62,131 nt of DNA from Caulobacter sp. HMWF025 (GTDB lineage: Bacteria > Pseudomonadota > Alphaproteobacteria > Caulobacterales > Caulobacteraceae), in contig NZ_QAII01000048.1 in the NCBI RefSeq assembly GCF_003060965.1, positions 76,018 through 138,148 on the forward strand. Direction: 5' to 3'. This document shows positions 28,961-38,982 of this stretch, piece by piece; the first letter of the stretch is position 1, and each line of letters starts with the position of its first letter. The notes beneath the pieces are model-generated. The model worked only from the letters and a program-made list of their open reading frames with translations, was not told the origin of the DNA and did no database searches. The position numbers and the translations under genes are program-made.

Positions 28961-31669
28961 ATGCGCATTCAGTCCCGTTATCGTGGTCCCGTCTCCAGAA
29001 TGGAGATGCGTGCCCTTGAATGCGCCGATCGCGTCACCGACATTCTCGCCCCGGCCGACTGGACCGATGCACGCGTCGAGGCGTGGCTGGATCTCAACGA
29101 TGGGGAATTCGAAGACAGCGCCCCGCTCGGCGGTGGGCCATCCCGCCTGGCCGGACGACTGGCGTCCAAAGGTCTGAGAGACGGAGTTTTCGCCGACGAA
29201 AATGATGCGCGGGCCTTCGAGACATCTCTTCTCGAGACCATGCTGGCCGGCGTCGCCTCTCCGGCTGGAACCAGCCCGGCATCGCACCGCCTTTCCGATA
29301 TCGCTGAAATCGAGTTTCGAACCGAGGTCGATCTCCATCTCGCACAGCATCGCAGCCAGGCCCTCGCACGAAAAGCTTCTGCGATCCTGGATGGCGCCCT
29401 CGGCCAGGTAGGCGATGCCGTAGCGCGCTGCCATGGGGATAGCCGAGCCTGCGCCGATCCCCAGAAGAACAGCGCCCTGGCGAGGGCGGCCCGGCGCGCC
29501 CGTGAGCTCGGGGCCGACGATCGCATGATCTTTGAGGCCATAGCCCTGGCCGGCATGCCCCGGCCGACACTTGCCGTGACGAAGCTGGACCGTCTGCAAG
29601 GCCTTGTCGCGACGGCGAGCCGTCAGGCCGTCGCGGCCGGAGACGACAATGCCGGCCACGCCGGTCTGGTGGGCTGGGAAAGCAGCGCCCTGACCCTCGC
29701 CTTTTCGCCCGAGGATGCCGACAGCCTTGCCCAGGGCGCGGGACTGCGCGCCGCTGTGGATGTCTCGGCGTTCCAGGTCGAGAACGCCTTCGATCTCGAT
29801 GGCTTCACCTATGTTCTGCATCTCTGGGCCACGGCCCTTGAGATCGATCGTGAAGAGCGCCCGGCCTCAATCGGCCTGGCCGGTGTCGGCGACTGGCTTC
29901 TGGCGCAGGGACTGTCCTTGGCCGGGCCGGAGGGGCGTGATGCGGCTGCCGCCGTTTGGGCCCTCGCTGCCGGGACGACCCTGACCGCCAGCGCGGAGGC
30001 CGCAGGTGCCCTGGGTTCGGACCCCGCGTTCCTCCAGGACCGCCAGGGCATTCTCCGGAGTCTGGCCGAACGGCGGGTCCGGGCGGCGGCGCTGAAGTCG
30101 CCCCTCGCCACCGAGGCTGCGACAGCCCTGGCGATGGCCCACGGCCTGGCCCGCAAGCACGGCCTGCGGTCTCCAGGCCTGTTGGCGGCTTTCGACGATG
30201 CCGAGGCCGGTCTGAGACTGGGCGGCCGCCCTCTCGGCTGGGCCGGTGTCTCATACCCGGTTTCGGTCACCCAGACGGCGGACGGATTGCTGGTTCCGGC
30301 GTTTAGCGCAGCGGCCTTTGCCTGCCTGCTTGAGGCCGGGATAGACCTTGACGCGGCACGTCGTCACGCAGTCGGACACGGGACCCTGGCTGACGCCCCG
30401 ACCCTTGATCACATGACGCTCCAAGCCCGGGGTTTCACGGCTTACGAAATCGAGCGGGTCGAGGACGGTCTCAGGTCGACGCCTGACTTGCGGCAGGCCT
30501 TTGCGCCCGCGGTGATCGGTGCCGGCTTCCTCGGTGATGTCCTCGGCGCTCCGGCGGCGGCTCTGGCCAGGTCTGACTTCGACACCCTGGCTTTTGCGGG
30601 CTTTTCCGAAGCCGAAGTTGCATCGGCCGAGCGCTACGCCCTTGGCGCGGGCCGCCTCTCCGACTGCCCGGCCCTGGATGCGACGATCCGGGATCTGTTC
30701 CAGTCAGTCGAAGCGCCCGTTCTGGCCGACCAGTTGGCCATGATCGCTGCTGTCGAGACCTTCTGCTGCAAGCCAACGGCCAAGCCGCTGGCCCTGGCCT
30801 TCGATGCCCGGCCGGCCGATGCCGTCCGACTGCAGGCAGCAGCGGCAAGGGCCGGTTTGCGAGCCCTGACCCTGCAACGCGCGGCCCCGGCTGCCGATTT
30901 CCGCCTCGACCTTCCGGAGGCCCCGGCAGAAGCCCCGCGCCAGCGCGCCGTCGAGCCCATTGTCACCGAGCGGGTCGTCGAGAAGGTGATCGAGCGTGAT
31001 CGCTCGCGCCGGAAGCTGCCGGATCGCCGCAAGGGCTACATCCAGAAGGCAGCCGTCGGCGGGCACAAGGTCTACCTGCATACCGGCGAATATGACGACG
31101 GTGAGGTCGGCGAGATCTTCATCGACATGCACAAGGAAGGTGCCGCCTTCCGCAGCCTGATGAACAATTTCGCGATCGCCGTCTCGCTGGGGCTGCAGCA
31201 CGGCGTGCCGCTCGACGAGTTTGTCGATGCCTTTGTATTCACCCGGTTTGAGCCCGCCGGCCCCGTGACCGGCAATGACTCGATCAAGTCGGCGACCTCG
31301 ATCCTGGACTATATTTTCCGGGAACTCGGCGTCTCGTATCTGGGACGCGACGACCTCGCCAATGCCGATCCGCAGGAGTTCAATGCGGACGGTCTCGGAC
31401 ACGGCAAGGCTGACACCGAGAGTGAGGCCGAGCCCCTGCCCGCCAGCAAGTTCATCTCCAAGGGCTTCTCGCGCGGCGCAGCCCCCGACAACCTCGTCTT
31501 CCTGCCCTTCGGAGGCCGTCGGGGCGAGGACGAGGCCCGCGTCCAGGAGACCCTCGCGGACGTCTGTCCGGCCTGCGGGGATATGGCCCTGACCCAGCGC
31601 GGCGGGATTACGGTCTGCGACAGCTGTGGGGTGCAGTCGGACAGGGCCTCGCCCGGGACCGGGTCCTGA
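28961..31669 (+). CDS. NrdJ-derived TSCPD-domain protein lacking the ribonucleotide reductase catalytic signature
   Basis: A 902-residue protein. The start MRIQSRYR at 28961 resembles the MRIxRRF opening of alphaproteobacterial NrdJ, followed by an APADWTD stretch like the VEVPxxWSQ region. Residues about 480-640 keep the NrdJ pattern ([48 protein letters not shown]). The TSCPD domain begins at about 683 ([15 protein letters not shown]) and is well conserved, with [18 protein letters not shown]. Cysteine pairs C869/C872 and C886/C889 end it. No NxCxE active-site motif exists, so it should not reduce ribonucleotides. NrdJ is usually about 1200 residues. An alternative start is 28865. Role unknown, possibly DNA or nucleotide binding or NrdJ regulation. 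Confidence 0.8.
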   Translation: MRIQSRYRGPVSRMEMRALECADRVTDILAPADWTDARVEAWLDLNDGEFEDSAPLGGGPSRLAGRLASKGLRDGVFADENDARAFETSLLETMLAGVASPAGTSPASHRLSDIAEIEFRTEVDLHLAQHRSQALARKASAILDGALGQVGDAVARCHGDSRACADPQKNSALARAARRARELGADDRMIFEAIALAGMPRPTLAVTKLDRLQGLVATASRQAVAAGDDNAGHAGLVGWESSALTLAFSPEDADSLAQGAGLRAAVDVSAFQVENAFDLDGFTYVLHLWATALEIDREERPASIGLAGVGDWLLAQGLSLAGPEGRDAAAAVWALAAGTTLTASAEAAGALGSDPAFLQDRQGILRSLAERRVRAAALKSPLATEAATALAMAHGLARKHGLRSPGLLAAFDDAEAGLRLGGRPLGWAGVSYPVSVTQTADGLLVPAFSAAAFACLLEAGIDLDAARRHAVGHGTLADAPTLDHMTLQARGFTAYEIERVEDGLRSTPDLRQAFAPAVIGAGFLGDVLGAPAAALARSDFDTLAFAGFSEAEVASAERYALGAGRLSDCPALDATIRDLFQSVEAPVLADQLAMIAAVETFCCKPTAKPLALAFDARPADAVRLQAAAARAGLRALTLQRAAPAADFRLDLPEAPAEAPRQRAVEPIVTERVVEKVIERDRSRRKLPDRRKGYIQKAAVGGHKVYLHTGEYDDGEVGEIFIDMHKEGAAFRSLMNNFAIAVSLGLQHGVPLDEFVDAFVFTRFEPAGPVTGNDSIKSATSILDYIFRELGVSYLGRDDLANADPQEFNADGLGHGKADTESEAEPLPASKFISKGFSRGAAPDNLVFLPFGGRRGEDEARVQETLADVCPACGDMALTQRGGITVCDSCGVQSDRASPGTGS

Positions 31670-31735
31670 GCGTTTGCCTCGCCTTAAGTTTGCACGGCTA
31701 GGGTCTGGTCGCCCGACCGACAGGACGCCCTCGAG

Positions 31736-32233
31736 ATGACTTCGTTCGCCAAGACCTTCGCCCTGGCCCTGCTCGCTACGGGTCTTGCCCTGCCGGCCTC
31801 GGCCCAGAATGCGGGGCAGATCGCCAGGGTGCAGGCCGGAGCCCACTGCCCGGGCTGCAACCTCTTTCAGGCCGATCTCGCGAACCGGACCCTGAACGGC
31901 AAGAATCTGGCCGGGGCAAGACTGCGTCAGGCGGACCTTTCAGCCGCTGTCATGAACCGGACCGACTTTTCGGGCGGCGACCTGCGTGACGTCGAGGCCT
32001 ATGGCGGTGTGTTCGGTGGGGCGAGCTTCGCCCGGGCGAACCTGACCAATGCCAGCTTCGTCGGGGCCTTTCTGGAGCGTGCCAATTTCTCCGGGGCCAT
32101 CCTGTCCGGCGTGAACTTTTCCGGAGCTGAGATGGACAGAGCGAGAGGGCTCAGCCAGGCTCAACTTAACCGCGCCTGCGGTGATGGCGCGACGCGCCTG
32201 CCGCGTGGGCTGACCATCCCGACCTGTCGTTAA
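31736..32233 (+). CDS. Secreted pentapeptide-repeat protein (short paralogue)
   Basis: A 165-residue protein with a signal peptide ending ASAQ (about 1-23), a CPGC motif at the start of the mature part, then about 15 pentapeptide repeats of the A(D/N)LxX type (LFQADLANRTLNG, LRQADLSAAVMNR, FARANLTNASFVG), which fold as a right-handed quadrilateral beta-helix. The C terminus has a distinct block, GLSQAQLNRACGDGATRLPRGLTI, with a final cysteine. The next gene has the same architecture and closing block, so the two are diverged paralogues. Periplasmic, function unknown. Confidence 0.88.
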   Translation: MTSFAKTFALALLATGLALPASAQNAGQIARVQAGAHCPGCNLFQADLANRTLNGKNLAGARLRQADLSAAVMNRTDFSGGDLRDVEAYGGVFGGASFARANLTNASFVGAFLERANFSGAILSGVNFSGAEMDRARGLSQAQLNRACGDGATRLPRGLTIPTCR

Positions 32234-32328
32234 GCATCTGTCATTACGGCGATTTAAGTGGCATTGCAGGTCCGCCGGGCCCAAATCGTATCTCACGCCG
32301 TCCCTCTTTCGGCAGACTGGAGATTACG

Positions 32329-33201
32329 ATGTCCCGTATGGGCGTTTCCTTCGCGGTCCTGACGCTGGCCCTGACGGCCCTGGCCGGACAGGCCCAGGCG
32401 GGCCCTGACGACAAGGACGTCGCCCGGCTGGTTTCCTTCGGCGGAGCCTGCGCCAATTGCGAGCTTTCCGGCCGCAAGCTGACCGGGGCCAAGTTCAATG
32501 GGGCCGACTTTGCCAATGCGACCCTGATCGGTTCCGATCTGCGGGGTGCGGCGTTCTACGGTTCGAATTTCGCCCATGCCGACCTGTCCCGCGCCGACCT
32601 GCGGGGAGCCGAGATGCGCGGCGCCAACTTCGCCAATGCGAATTTCGCGGATGCCCGGATGTCGGGCGTGTCGAGCAGCGGCGCGAACTTCCAGAACGCC
32701 AGCCTGCAACGGGCCGACCTGTCGTCGTCCGAGTTGCACGGCGCGCACATGGTCGGTGCCAATCTGAGCCGGGCCAACCTGTCGAACGCCGAGCTGACCG
32801 GCTCCAACATGGCGTCCGTCAACGCCCGCGAAGCCGACTTCCGCAATGCCGAGCTCAATGCCGCCAATCTGATCGGCGCGCGCTTTGACCAGGCGGACTT
32901 CCGCAATGCCGAGTTCACCGGAGCCAATCTGCGCGGGGCTGTCTTCAACGGATCGGACATGCGCGGGGCCGACTTCTCGTCGGCGATGCTGGGCGGTGCG
33001 GACCTTTCCGGGGCCCGTGGCCTCGACCAGGACCAGATGGACGAGGCCTGTGGTGACAGTGCCACCCGGCTGCCGCGCGGCCTGACCATCAAGCCCTGCA
33101 ACAGCCTGCGCGAGCGCCGGGTCATCGTGATCCGCAGCATGCCCAAGGCCCCGCCGGAGCCACCGGAACCGCCGAAGGCCCCGAAGTCTCCCAAATACTG
33201 A
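32329..33201 (+). CDS. Secreted pentapeptide-repeat protein (long paralogue)
   Basis: A 290-residue protein: signal peptide ending AQAG (about 1-24), a CANC motif, and some 38 uninterrupted pentapeptide repeats (FNGADFANATLIG, ADLSRADLRGAEM, AEFTGANLRGAVF), closed by GLDQDQMDEACGDSATRLPRG and a cysteine, the same block as the upstream gene. It has an extra Pro/Lys-rich C-terminal tail after the block. The CxxC after the leader and the Cys pair at the end could form disulfides that cap the helix. Followed by a bidirectional terminator. Function unknown. Confidence 0.88.
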   Translation: MSRMGVSFAVLTLALTALAGQAQAGPDDKDVARLVSFGGACANCELSGRKLTGAKFNGADFANATLIGSDLRGAAFYGSNFAHADLSRADLRGAEMRGANFANANFADARMSGVSSSGANFQNASLQRADLSSSELHGAHMVGANLSRANLSNAELTGSNMASVNAREADFRNAELNAANLIGARFDQADFRNAEFTGANLRGAVFNGSDMRGADFSSAMLGGADLSGARGLDQDQMDEACGDSATRLPRGLTIKPCNSLRERRVIVIRSMPKAPPEPPEPPKAPKSPKY

Positions 33202-33226
33202 TCGACCCGAACGGCCCCAACAAAAA

Positions 33227-33254
33227 GGCCCCGATCCGCAAGGACCGGGGCCTT
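33227..33254. terminator. Bidirectional terminator between the pentapeptide gene and aspS
   Basis: GGCCCCGATCC, loop GCAA, GGACCGGGGCC, followed by TTT on the plus strand and preceded by AAAAA, which gives a T run on the minus strand for aspS. Confidence 0.88.
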
Positions 33255-33281
33255 TGACTGTCAGGGATCCCGGCTCCCGTC

Positions 33282-35120
33282 CTAGACCTTGATCGGCGGG
33301 GCCGAGCGGATGTGCAGTTCCTTGTACTGCCGGTCCTGGGCCTCGGCCGGAGCGTTCATCAGGAGGTCCTGGCCCTGCTGGTTCAGCGGGAAGGCAATGA
33401 CCTCGCGGATGGCGACCTGCTCGGCCAGCAGCATGACGATCCGGTCGATGCCGGGGGCCAGACCGCCGTGCGGCGGCGCGCCGAAACGGAAGGCGTTCAG
33501 CATGCCGCCGAACTGCTCTTCGACCACCTCGGCACCATAGCCGGCGGTCTCGAAGGCTTTCAGCATGATCTCCGGCTTGTGGTTCCGGATCGCGCCCGAG
33601 CACAGCTCATAGCCGTTACAGACGATGTCGTACTGATAGGCGCGGATGGTCAGCGGGTCCTGGGTCTCCAGGGCCTCCAGACCGCCCTGCGGCATCGAGA
33701 ACGGGTTGTGCGAGAAGTCGACGCGCTTTTCGTCCTCGTTCCACTCGAACATCGGGAAGTCGACGATCCAGCAGAACTTGAACTGGTTCTCGTCGACCAG
33801 CTTCAGCTCGGTGCCGACGCGGGTGCGGGCCAGGCCTGCGAACTTGGCGAACACGGCAGGGTCGCCGGCCACGAAGAAGGCGGCGTCGCCCTTGCCCAGA
33901 CCCATCGACTCCATCAGCGCCTGGGTCGGTTCGCCGAGGTTCTTGGCAATCGGGCCGCCCCACGAACCCTGGTCTTCCGACCAGAAGACATAGCCCAGGC
34001 CCGGCTGGCCTTCGCCCTGGGCCCAGCTGTTCATGCGGTCGCAGAAAGCGCGGCTGCCGCCGGTCGGCGCGGGAATGGCCCACACGCGGTTCTTCGGATC
34101 CGCGCCGAGGATCCTGGCGAACAGGCCAAAGCCGCCGTCGCGGAAGTGCTCGGAGACATCGGCCATCTTGATCGGGTTGCGCAGGTCCGGCTTGTCGCTG
34201 CCGTACCAGGCCATCGACTGGGCATAGGTCAGACGCTCGAAGCCAGTGTGCTCCAGTGTCGCGCCGAAATCATTGGTGAAGGTGTGGGTGCCCGAGATCG
34301 GCGACACCGGCTTGCCGCCCGAGAATTCCTCGAACACGCCGTGCATCACCGGCTCGATGGCCGCGAACACGTCTTCCTGTGTCACGAAGCTCATCTCGAC
34401 GTCGAGCTGGTAGAACTCCAGCGAGCGGTCGGCGCGCAGGTCTTCGTCGCGGAAGCACGGGGCAATCTGGAAATAGCGGTCAAACCCGGAGACCATCAGC
34501 AGCTGCTTGAACTGCTGGGGAGCCTGGGGCAGCGCATAGAACTTGCCGGGATGCAGGCGCGAGGGCACCAGGAAGTCACGCGCGCCTTCCGGCGACGAGG
34601 CCGTCAGGATCGGGGTTTGATATTCGAGGAAGCCCTGGTCGACCATGCGGCGGCGGATCGAGTGGATCACCTTGCTGCGCAGGACGATGTTCTTGTGCAG
34701 GGTCTCGCGGCGCAGATCTAGGTAGCGGTGCTTGAGGCGGATTTCTTCCGGATAGTCGGGCTCGCCGAACACCGGCAGCGGCAGCTCGGCGGCCTCAGAC
34801 AGCACCTCGACGGCGGTGACGTGAATCTCGATCTCGCCGGTCGGCAGGTTGGGGTTCACAGCCGCGGCGTCGCGGGCCACGACCGCGCCGTCGACCTTGA
34901 TCACGCTCTCGGCGCGCAGGCGCTCGACAATGTCAAAGCCCGGGGTGCCGGGGTGCAGGACCAGCTGGGTCAGGCCGTAGTGATCGCGTAGGTCAATGAA
35001 GACCAGACCGCCGTGGTCGCGCTTGCGGTGGATCCAGCCCGAAACGCGCACGGTCGCGCCGGTATCATTCGCCCGCAGGGCGCCGCAGGTGTGGGTGCGG
35101 TAGGCGTGCATGGTCGTCAT
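33282..35120 (-). CDS. aspS: Aspartyl-tRNA synthetase
   Basis: A 612-residue class II synthetase of bacterial length with the inserted GAD domain. Seen: the OB anticodon-binding domain ([23 protein letters not shown]), motif 2 [14 protein letters not shown] and motif 3 [13 protein letters not shown]. Alphaproteobacterial AspRS is often non-discriminating, charging tRNA-Asn for later amidation, but gatCAB is not in view. The start is the ATG at 35120 ([13 protein letters not shown]); an ATG at 35111 is an equal alternative. The frame up to 35270 lacks family likeness. Confidence 0.96.
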   Translation of the reverse strand: MTTMHAYRTHTCGALRANDTGATVRVSGWIHRKRDHGGLVFIDLRDHYGLTQLVLHPGTPGFDIVERLRAESVIKVDGAVVARDAAAVNPNLPTGEIEIHVTAVEVLSEAAELPLPVFGEPDYPEEIRLKHRYLDLRRETLHKNIVLRSKVIHSIRRRMVDQGFLEYQTPILTASSPEGARDFLVPSRLHPGKFYALPQAPQQFKQLLMVSGFDRYFQIAPCFRDEDLRADRSLEFYQLDVEMSFVTQEDVFAAIEPVMHGVFEEFSGGKPVSPISGTHTFTNDFGATLEHTGFERLTYAQSMAWYGSDKPDLRNPIKMADVSEHFRDGGFGLFARILGADPKNRVWAIPAPTGGSRAFCDRMNSWAQGEGQPGLGYVFWSEDQGSWGGPIAKNLGEPTQALMESMGLGKGDAAFFVAGDPAVFAKFAGLARTRVGTELKLVDENQFKFCWIVDFPMFEWNEDEKRVDFSHNPFSMPQGGLEALETQDPLTIRAYQYDIVCNGYELCSGAIRNHKPEIMLKAFETAGYGAEVVEEQFGGMLNAFRFGAPPHGGLAPGIDRIVMLLAEQVAIREVIAFPLNQQGQDLLMNAPAEAQDRQYKELHIRSAPPIKV

Positions 35121-35830
35121 GGCAGGATCTTTGGAAAGCAAGAAAAGGTGAGGAATTGCAAGGCGCGGAAAGGCGCATGGGGGGGCGGTTCTGTCAAGGA
35201 TTCTGGTCGGGCGACGGGGTTTCAATCTGGGGCACGCGCCCTGCCCGCCGGCAGGACAATCGGAAGGCATGGCGTCTCCGCCTCACGCGGTTTGGCCGCT
35301 GAAGGTGTGGGAAGGGCTGCGGAGCGTCCGGGCCTCGCCCGGAAGAAGATTGATGATTACCGTTTCGACGACGTCTGAACGCTCCGCGTGATCGTTCTGT
35401 CGGAAGCGCGCGACGCCTGAGCCCTGTTCGGGCCTCGCCGCCTTGAAGCCTCCGGCGGGCGGACCGGGGCGCGACCCCGTCCCGGACTGTGAACCCTTCC
35501 AGGCCCACCTGCTGCTCGCCCGACCCCTGCCGTGACGTCGTTTCTGTGATCCACGGCCGACCGCCGCCAGACACGACAGGGTTGACGGCCTGGACCGCAA
35601 AGCGATCCTCCCGCCATCGGTTGAGCTTCCCGCTCGACCACCCCACGCCGCCGCTCCGGTCGCTGGCCAGGCGCCCTTCCCCGCGACGAGGTGAGGTGAT
35701 TATGCGGGGGGTTCTGAGCGCGTTTGATTGGCGCGATGGGGATTTTTGTAAGGGGTTGATCGGGTTGGGGTTTGTTTGGCGGGTGATGGGGATTGAGCGG
35801 GCTGGATCCCCGTTCTCTAACGCCCAAAAT
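35121..35830. other. Gene-poor region upstream of aspS
   Basis: About 710 bases without a convincing gene. Short GC-rich hairpins occur, such as CCTGCC/GGCAGG near 35241 and TCCGGGC/GCCCGGA near 35330. An open frame on the minus strand (35194-35646) has no family likeness or ribosome site I can support. It must hold the aspS promoter. From 35701 the plus strand becomes strongly G-rich and C-poor. Confidence 0.5.
35738..35801 (+). other. G-run tract with G-quadruplex potential
   Basis: Runs of three or four G at 35738, 35752, 35762, 35767, 35781, 35788 and 35799, separated by short T- and A-rich loops, in a stretch with very few C. The spacing would allow an intramolecular G-quadruplex. Confidence 0.5.
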
Positions 35831-35943
35831 CCTTGTCATCCCGGCCGGACGCCCGGAGGGCGGGAGCGCCGGGACCCAGGGGTCGACGCACTGCGGTTGC
35901 CCCTGGGTCCCGGCTCGCGCTGCGCGCGTCCGGGATGACAAGG
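35831..35943. repeat. REP-like nested palindromic repeat, copy 1
   Basis: Perfect outer arms CCTTGTCATCCCGG and CCGGGATGACAAGG (35831-35844 and 35930-35943). Inside, CCGGGACCCAGGGG pairs with CCCCTGGGTCCCGG, and a short CGCGCTGCGCG hairpin lies near the right arm. Copy 2 at 60963-61051 has the same order of outer stem, GGGACC/GGTCCC inner stem and CGCGC hairpin. Confidence 0.85.
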
Positions 35944-35982
35944 AGAAGGTGCTCTATTGATCCCCCGCACTTGCCCCCTACG

Positions 35983-36067
35983 GGTCGCTTCGCGACCGTC
36001 TTCCCCCGGAGGGGGAAGATGATCTCATCCGCCCCCGCTGGGGGCGGACGACCGGCGAAAGCCGGTC
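35983..36067. repeat. Block of four consecutive hairpins downstream of tpiA
   Basis: Four stems in a row: GGTCG...CGACC (35983-35996), CTTCCCCC/GGGGGAAG (36000-36018), CCGCCCCC/GGGGGCGG (36029-36047) and GACCGGC-GAAA-GCCGGTC (36050-36067). It lies in the 3' trailer of tpiA. The compact, modular build suggests a second dispersed repeat family. Confidence 0.75.
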
Positions 36068-36111
36068 AGGTGGGGGCCTGCGGCGTCGGCCGTTTGGCAC
36101 GCCCGCCCCTC

Positions 36112-36873
36112 TCAGGCTGCCGCGATGATCGCCAGGAAGTCCGAGGCCTTCAGGGAGGCTCCGCCGACCAGGGCTCCGCCGACGTCCGGCGTGCGCAGAA
36201 TCTCGGCGGCGTTGTCGGGCTTCACCGAGCCGCCATAGAGAATCGGCACCGTCGCGCCGTGGGGACCGAAGGCGACGACCAGTTCGGCCCGGATCGCCGC
36301 ATGCATCTCGGCGATGTCGTCCACGGTTGCCGTGCGACCGGTTCCGATCGCCCAGATCGGCTCATAGGCCACGGTGAAAGCGTTGTCCGCCAGGCTGGCC
36401 GGCAGGGAGTCGCGAATCTGGCCCGTGACGACGTCGCGCGCCGATCCGGCCTCGCGCTGGGCCAGGCTCTCGCCGACACAGACGATCGGCTCAAGTCCGG
36501 CGGCCAACGCGGCCTCGACCTTGGCGGCGACCATGGCACTGGTCTCGGCATGATCAACCCGACGCTCGGAGTGGCCGAGAATGACCAGGGCCGCTCCGGC
36601 ATCGACCAGCATGTCGGCCGAAACATCGCCGGTATGGGCTCCGCTGGCCCGGGCATGGCAGTCCTGGCCGCCGGTGAGGACCGCTGAGCCTTCAAGGGCT
36701 TGCGACAGACGATCGAGCAGCGTGGCGGGTGGGCACAGGGCCACGCGAGCCGCCGCGGGGCGCTCTTCAAGGCCGGCGGAAACCGCTCGGGCCTCGTCCA
36801 GTGCCTGCGAAAGGCCGTTCATTTTCCAGTTGCCGGCGATCAGCGGCCGGGGTGTCGGGCTTGAAAGGGTCAT
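36112..36873 (-). CDS. tpiA: Triosephosphate isomerase
   Basis: A 253-residue TIM barrel interconverting dihydroxyacetone phosphate and glyceraldehyde 3-phosphate. Catalytic residues visible: the lysine in AGNWKMNG, His in ILGHSERR, Glu in [11 protein letters not shown], and the phosphate-binding loops YGGSVKPDN and GALVGGASL. Divergent from ppiD with a 153-base gap. Its 3' side runs into the hairpin block and REP-like element. Confidence 0.97.
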   Translation of the reverse strand: MTLSSPTPRPLIAGNWKMNGLSQALDEARAVSAGLEERPAAARVALCPPATLLDRLSQALEGSAVLTGGQDCHARASGAHTGDVSADMLVDAGAALVILGHSERRVDHAETSAMVAAKVEAALAAGLEPIVCVGESLAQREAGSARDVVTGQIRDSLPASLADNAFTVAYEPIWAIGTGRTATVDDIAEMHAAIRAELVVAFGPHGATVPILYGGSVKPDNAAEILRTPDVGGALVGGASLKASDFLAIIAAA

Positions 36874-37026
36874 AAAGACGTTGTTGACCCCCCCGACGCT
36901 TGGGAAGTCAAGGCTGGCGTGGGTTGCCCCTGAGCCGTCCGCTCTACTATACCCGCTGCTCGTGTCCGCTGTGATGCCCGAAGGGCAAAGCGCGCCCGCG
37001 ACAAGTCAGGAAGGTTTTTAACGCCT

Positions 37027-38982
37027 ATGCTCGCCGGTTTCCGCACCTTCGCCAAATCGCCCCTCGCGGTGATCCTGTTCGCCCTGCTGATCGTCAGCTT
37101 CGCGGTGTTTGGAATCAGCGACGTCTTCAAGGGCCCGCGCCTGTCCGGCGTCGTCCAGGCCGGCTCCCGGACCCTGACCCCGCAGGACTTCAAGGTGCGC
37201 TTCGACAGCTACCGCAAGGGGACCGAGCGGCAGACCGGCGAGGCGATCACGCCAGACCAGGCTGTTGAACGCGGTATCGACCGTCAGATCCTCGACGAGA
37301 TCGCCCTGCAGGAATCCATTGCCGAGGCGATCAGCCGGGCCGGGATCAACCCGTCGGACAAGCTGATCGGTGATGTCGTGCGGCAGCAGATGAGCGCCCT
37401 GCACCCCAACCAGCGGCCGTTCGACCCGATCACCGGCAAGTTTGATCCGAAGATGTATGCCGCCCTGCTGGCCCAGAACGACCTGACGCCGAAGACCTAT
37501 GAGGCTTCACTGCGCGACGAGATCGCCCAGACCCAGTTCTTCTCGGGCGTTGCCAACGGCCTGCATGCGCCCCGCATCTACACGGCCCTGCAGGCCGCCT
37601 ATGGCCTGGAAAGCCGTGACCTGGCGGCCTTCGCCGTCAATCCGGCCTCGGTGACTCCGCCCGGCAATCCGACCGATGCCCAGCTGACCGCCTTCATGAA
37701 GCAGAACGCCGAGCGCCTGACCCGGCCCGAAACGCGGGTCATCTCGATCATGCGGGTCAGCGCCCAGGCCCTGGAGCCCACCGTCAGTGTGGACCCGGCC
37801 GAGGTGCAGAAGACCTTCAACTTCCGCAAGGACACGCTCAGCGCTCCGGAAACCCGCTCGCTCGTCCAGATCGTTGCGCCTGATGCCAAGGGTGCGGCGA
37901 CGATCGCCCAACGGCTGGGCAAGGGCGAACAGCCCGCCATCGTGGCCTCGGCCTTCGGCGTCAAGCCGGTGTTCCTGACCGACAAGCCGAAAACCGCCCT
38001 GCCCGACCGCAAGGTCGCCGACGCGGCCTTCCGCCTCGCTGCGGATCAGGTCAGCGCCCCCGTGGTCGGCGATCTCGGCGTCTCGGTGATCAAGGTCACC
38101 AAGATCACGCCGGGGGCCGCTGCGAGCCTCGAGAGTGTCCGTCCGGCCATCGAGGCCGAACTGCGGGCCCAGAACGCCCAGACCAAGGCCTATGACCAGA
38201 CCCAGGCCTATCAGGACGCCCATGATGCCGGGGCTGATCTGGTGGCCGCCGCCAGCAAGGCCGGAGCCATGGTCATCACCACGGCTCCGGTCACCGCCCA
38301 GGGCGCTGACGAAACCGGTCGCCCCGTTGCCGGCCTGACCCCCGATGTCCTGAAGACGGCCTTCGAACTGCCCGCCGGCGGCGAGAGCGAGCTGATCGAA
38401 ATCGGCAAGGGCGAGTACTATGCGGTCCGGGCCGAACGGGTCATCCCCTCCGCCATGCCGCCCCTGGCCGAGATCAAGCCCCAGCTCACCCAGTTCTGGC
38501 TGCAGACCCAGATGAGCGAACGCATGCGCGAGAAGGCCGATGCCCTGGCCGCCCAGGTCCGCAAGGGCGCGTCGCTCGAAAGCATCGCTGCGGCCAACGG
38601 CTCGCGCGTTCAGCGCGTGCCCGGCCTGAGTCGCGAGAATGCCCAGCGCTATCAGGCCCTGGGGCGTGACCTGCTGGTTGGGGCCTTCGGGGCCAAGCCA
38701 GGCGAGGTCTTCACCTCGCGCGCCGGTCAGGGGGCCTATGTGGTCGCCAAGCTTGAGCGCGTGAACCCGGCCAAGACGGCCGACCTGGCCCGCACCGTCC
38801 AGATGCTGCGCCAGCAGACCGACGGCAGCATGATGCGCGACCTCGGCGAGGCAGCGCGGGTCGCCGCTCGCACCAAGCTGAAGACCGGCGTCAATCTGAC
38901 TCTCGCCCGTCAGGCCATCGGCGTCGATACCGAGGCCCTGGCCAAGGCCGAGGCGGCCAAGAGCGGCAAGCCCAGCAAATGA
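37027..38982 (+). CDS. ppiD: PpiD-like inner-membrane peptidyl-prolyl isomerase/chaperone
   Basis: A 651-residue SurA-N/parvulin-type protein: one N-terminal transmembrane helix (about 14-35, LAVILFALLIVSFAVFGI), a long helical chaperone domain, a parvulin-like region in the middle (about 250-370), and a helical C terminus. It holds newly exported proteins near the Sec translocon. AAGG lies about 13 bases upstream of the ATG. It overlaps trpE by 4 bases (ATGA), so trpE translation is probably coupled to it. Confidence 0.9.
   Translation: MLAGFRTFAKSPLAVILFALLIVSFAVFGISDVFKGPRLSGVVQAGSRTLTPQDFKVRFDSYRKGTERQTGEAITPDQAVERGIDRQILDEIALQESIAEAISRAGINPSDKLIGDVVRQQMSALHPNQRPFDPITGKFDPKMYAALLAQNDLTPKTYEASLRDEIAQTQFFSGVANGLHAPRIYTALQAAYGLESRDLAAFAVNPASVTPPGNPTDAQLTAFMKQNAERLTRPETRVISIMRVSAQALEPTVSVDPAEVQKTFNFRKDTLSAPETRSLVQIVAPDAKGAATIAQRLGKGEQPAIVASAFGVKPVFLTDKPKTALPDRKVADAAFRLAADQVSAPVVGDLGVSVIKVTKITPGAAASLESVRPAIEAELRAQNAQTKAYDQTQAYQDAHDAGADLVAAASKAGAMVITTAPVTAQGADETGRPVAGLTPDVLKTAFELPAGGESELIEIGKGEYYAVRAERVIPSAMPPLAEIKPQLTQFWLQTQMSERMREKADALAAQVRKGASLESIAAANGSRVQRVPGLSRENAQRYQALGRDLLVGAFGAKPGEVFTSRAGQGAYVVAKLERVNPAKTADLARTVQMLRQQTDGSMMRDLGEAARVAARTKLKTGVNLTLARQAIGVDTEALAKAEAAKSGKPSK

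Noticed and set aside
35194..35646. 150-residue open frame upstream of aspS
   Set aside because: Arg-rich, no recognised family or ribosome site. Could not be shown to be a gene.
35400..35700. RNase P RNA, SRP RNA or tmRNA in the gene-poor region
   Set aside because: Looked for core motifs on both strands; only chance partial matches were seen.
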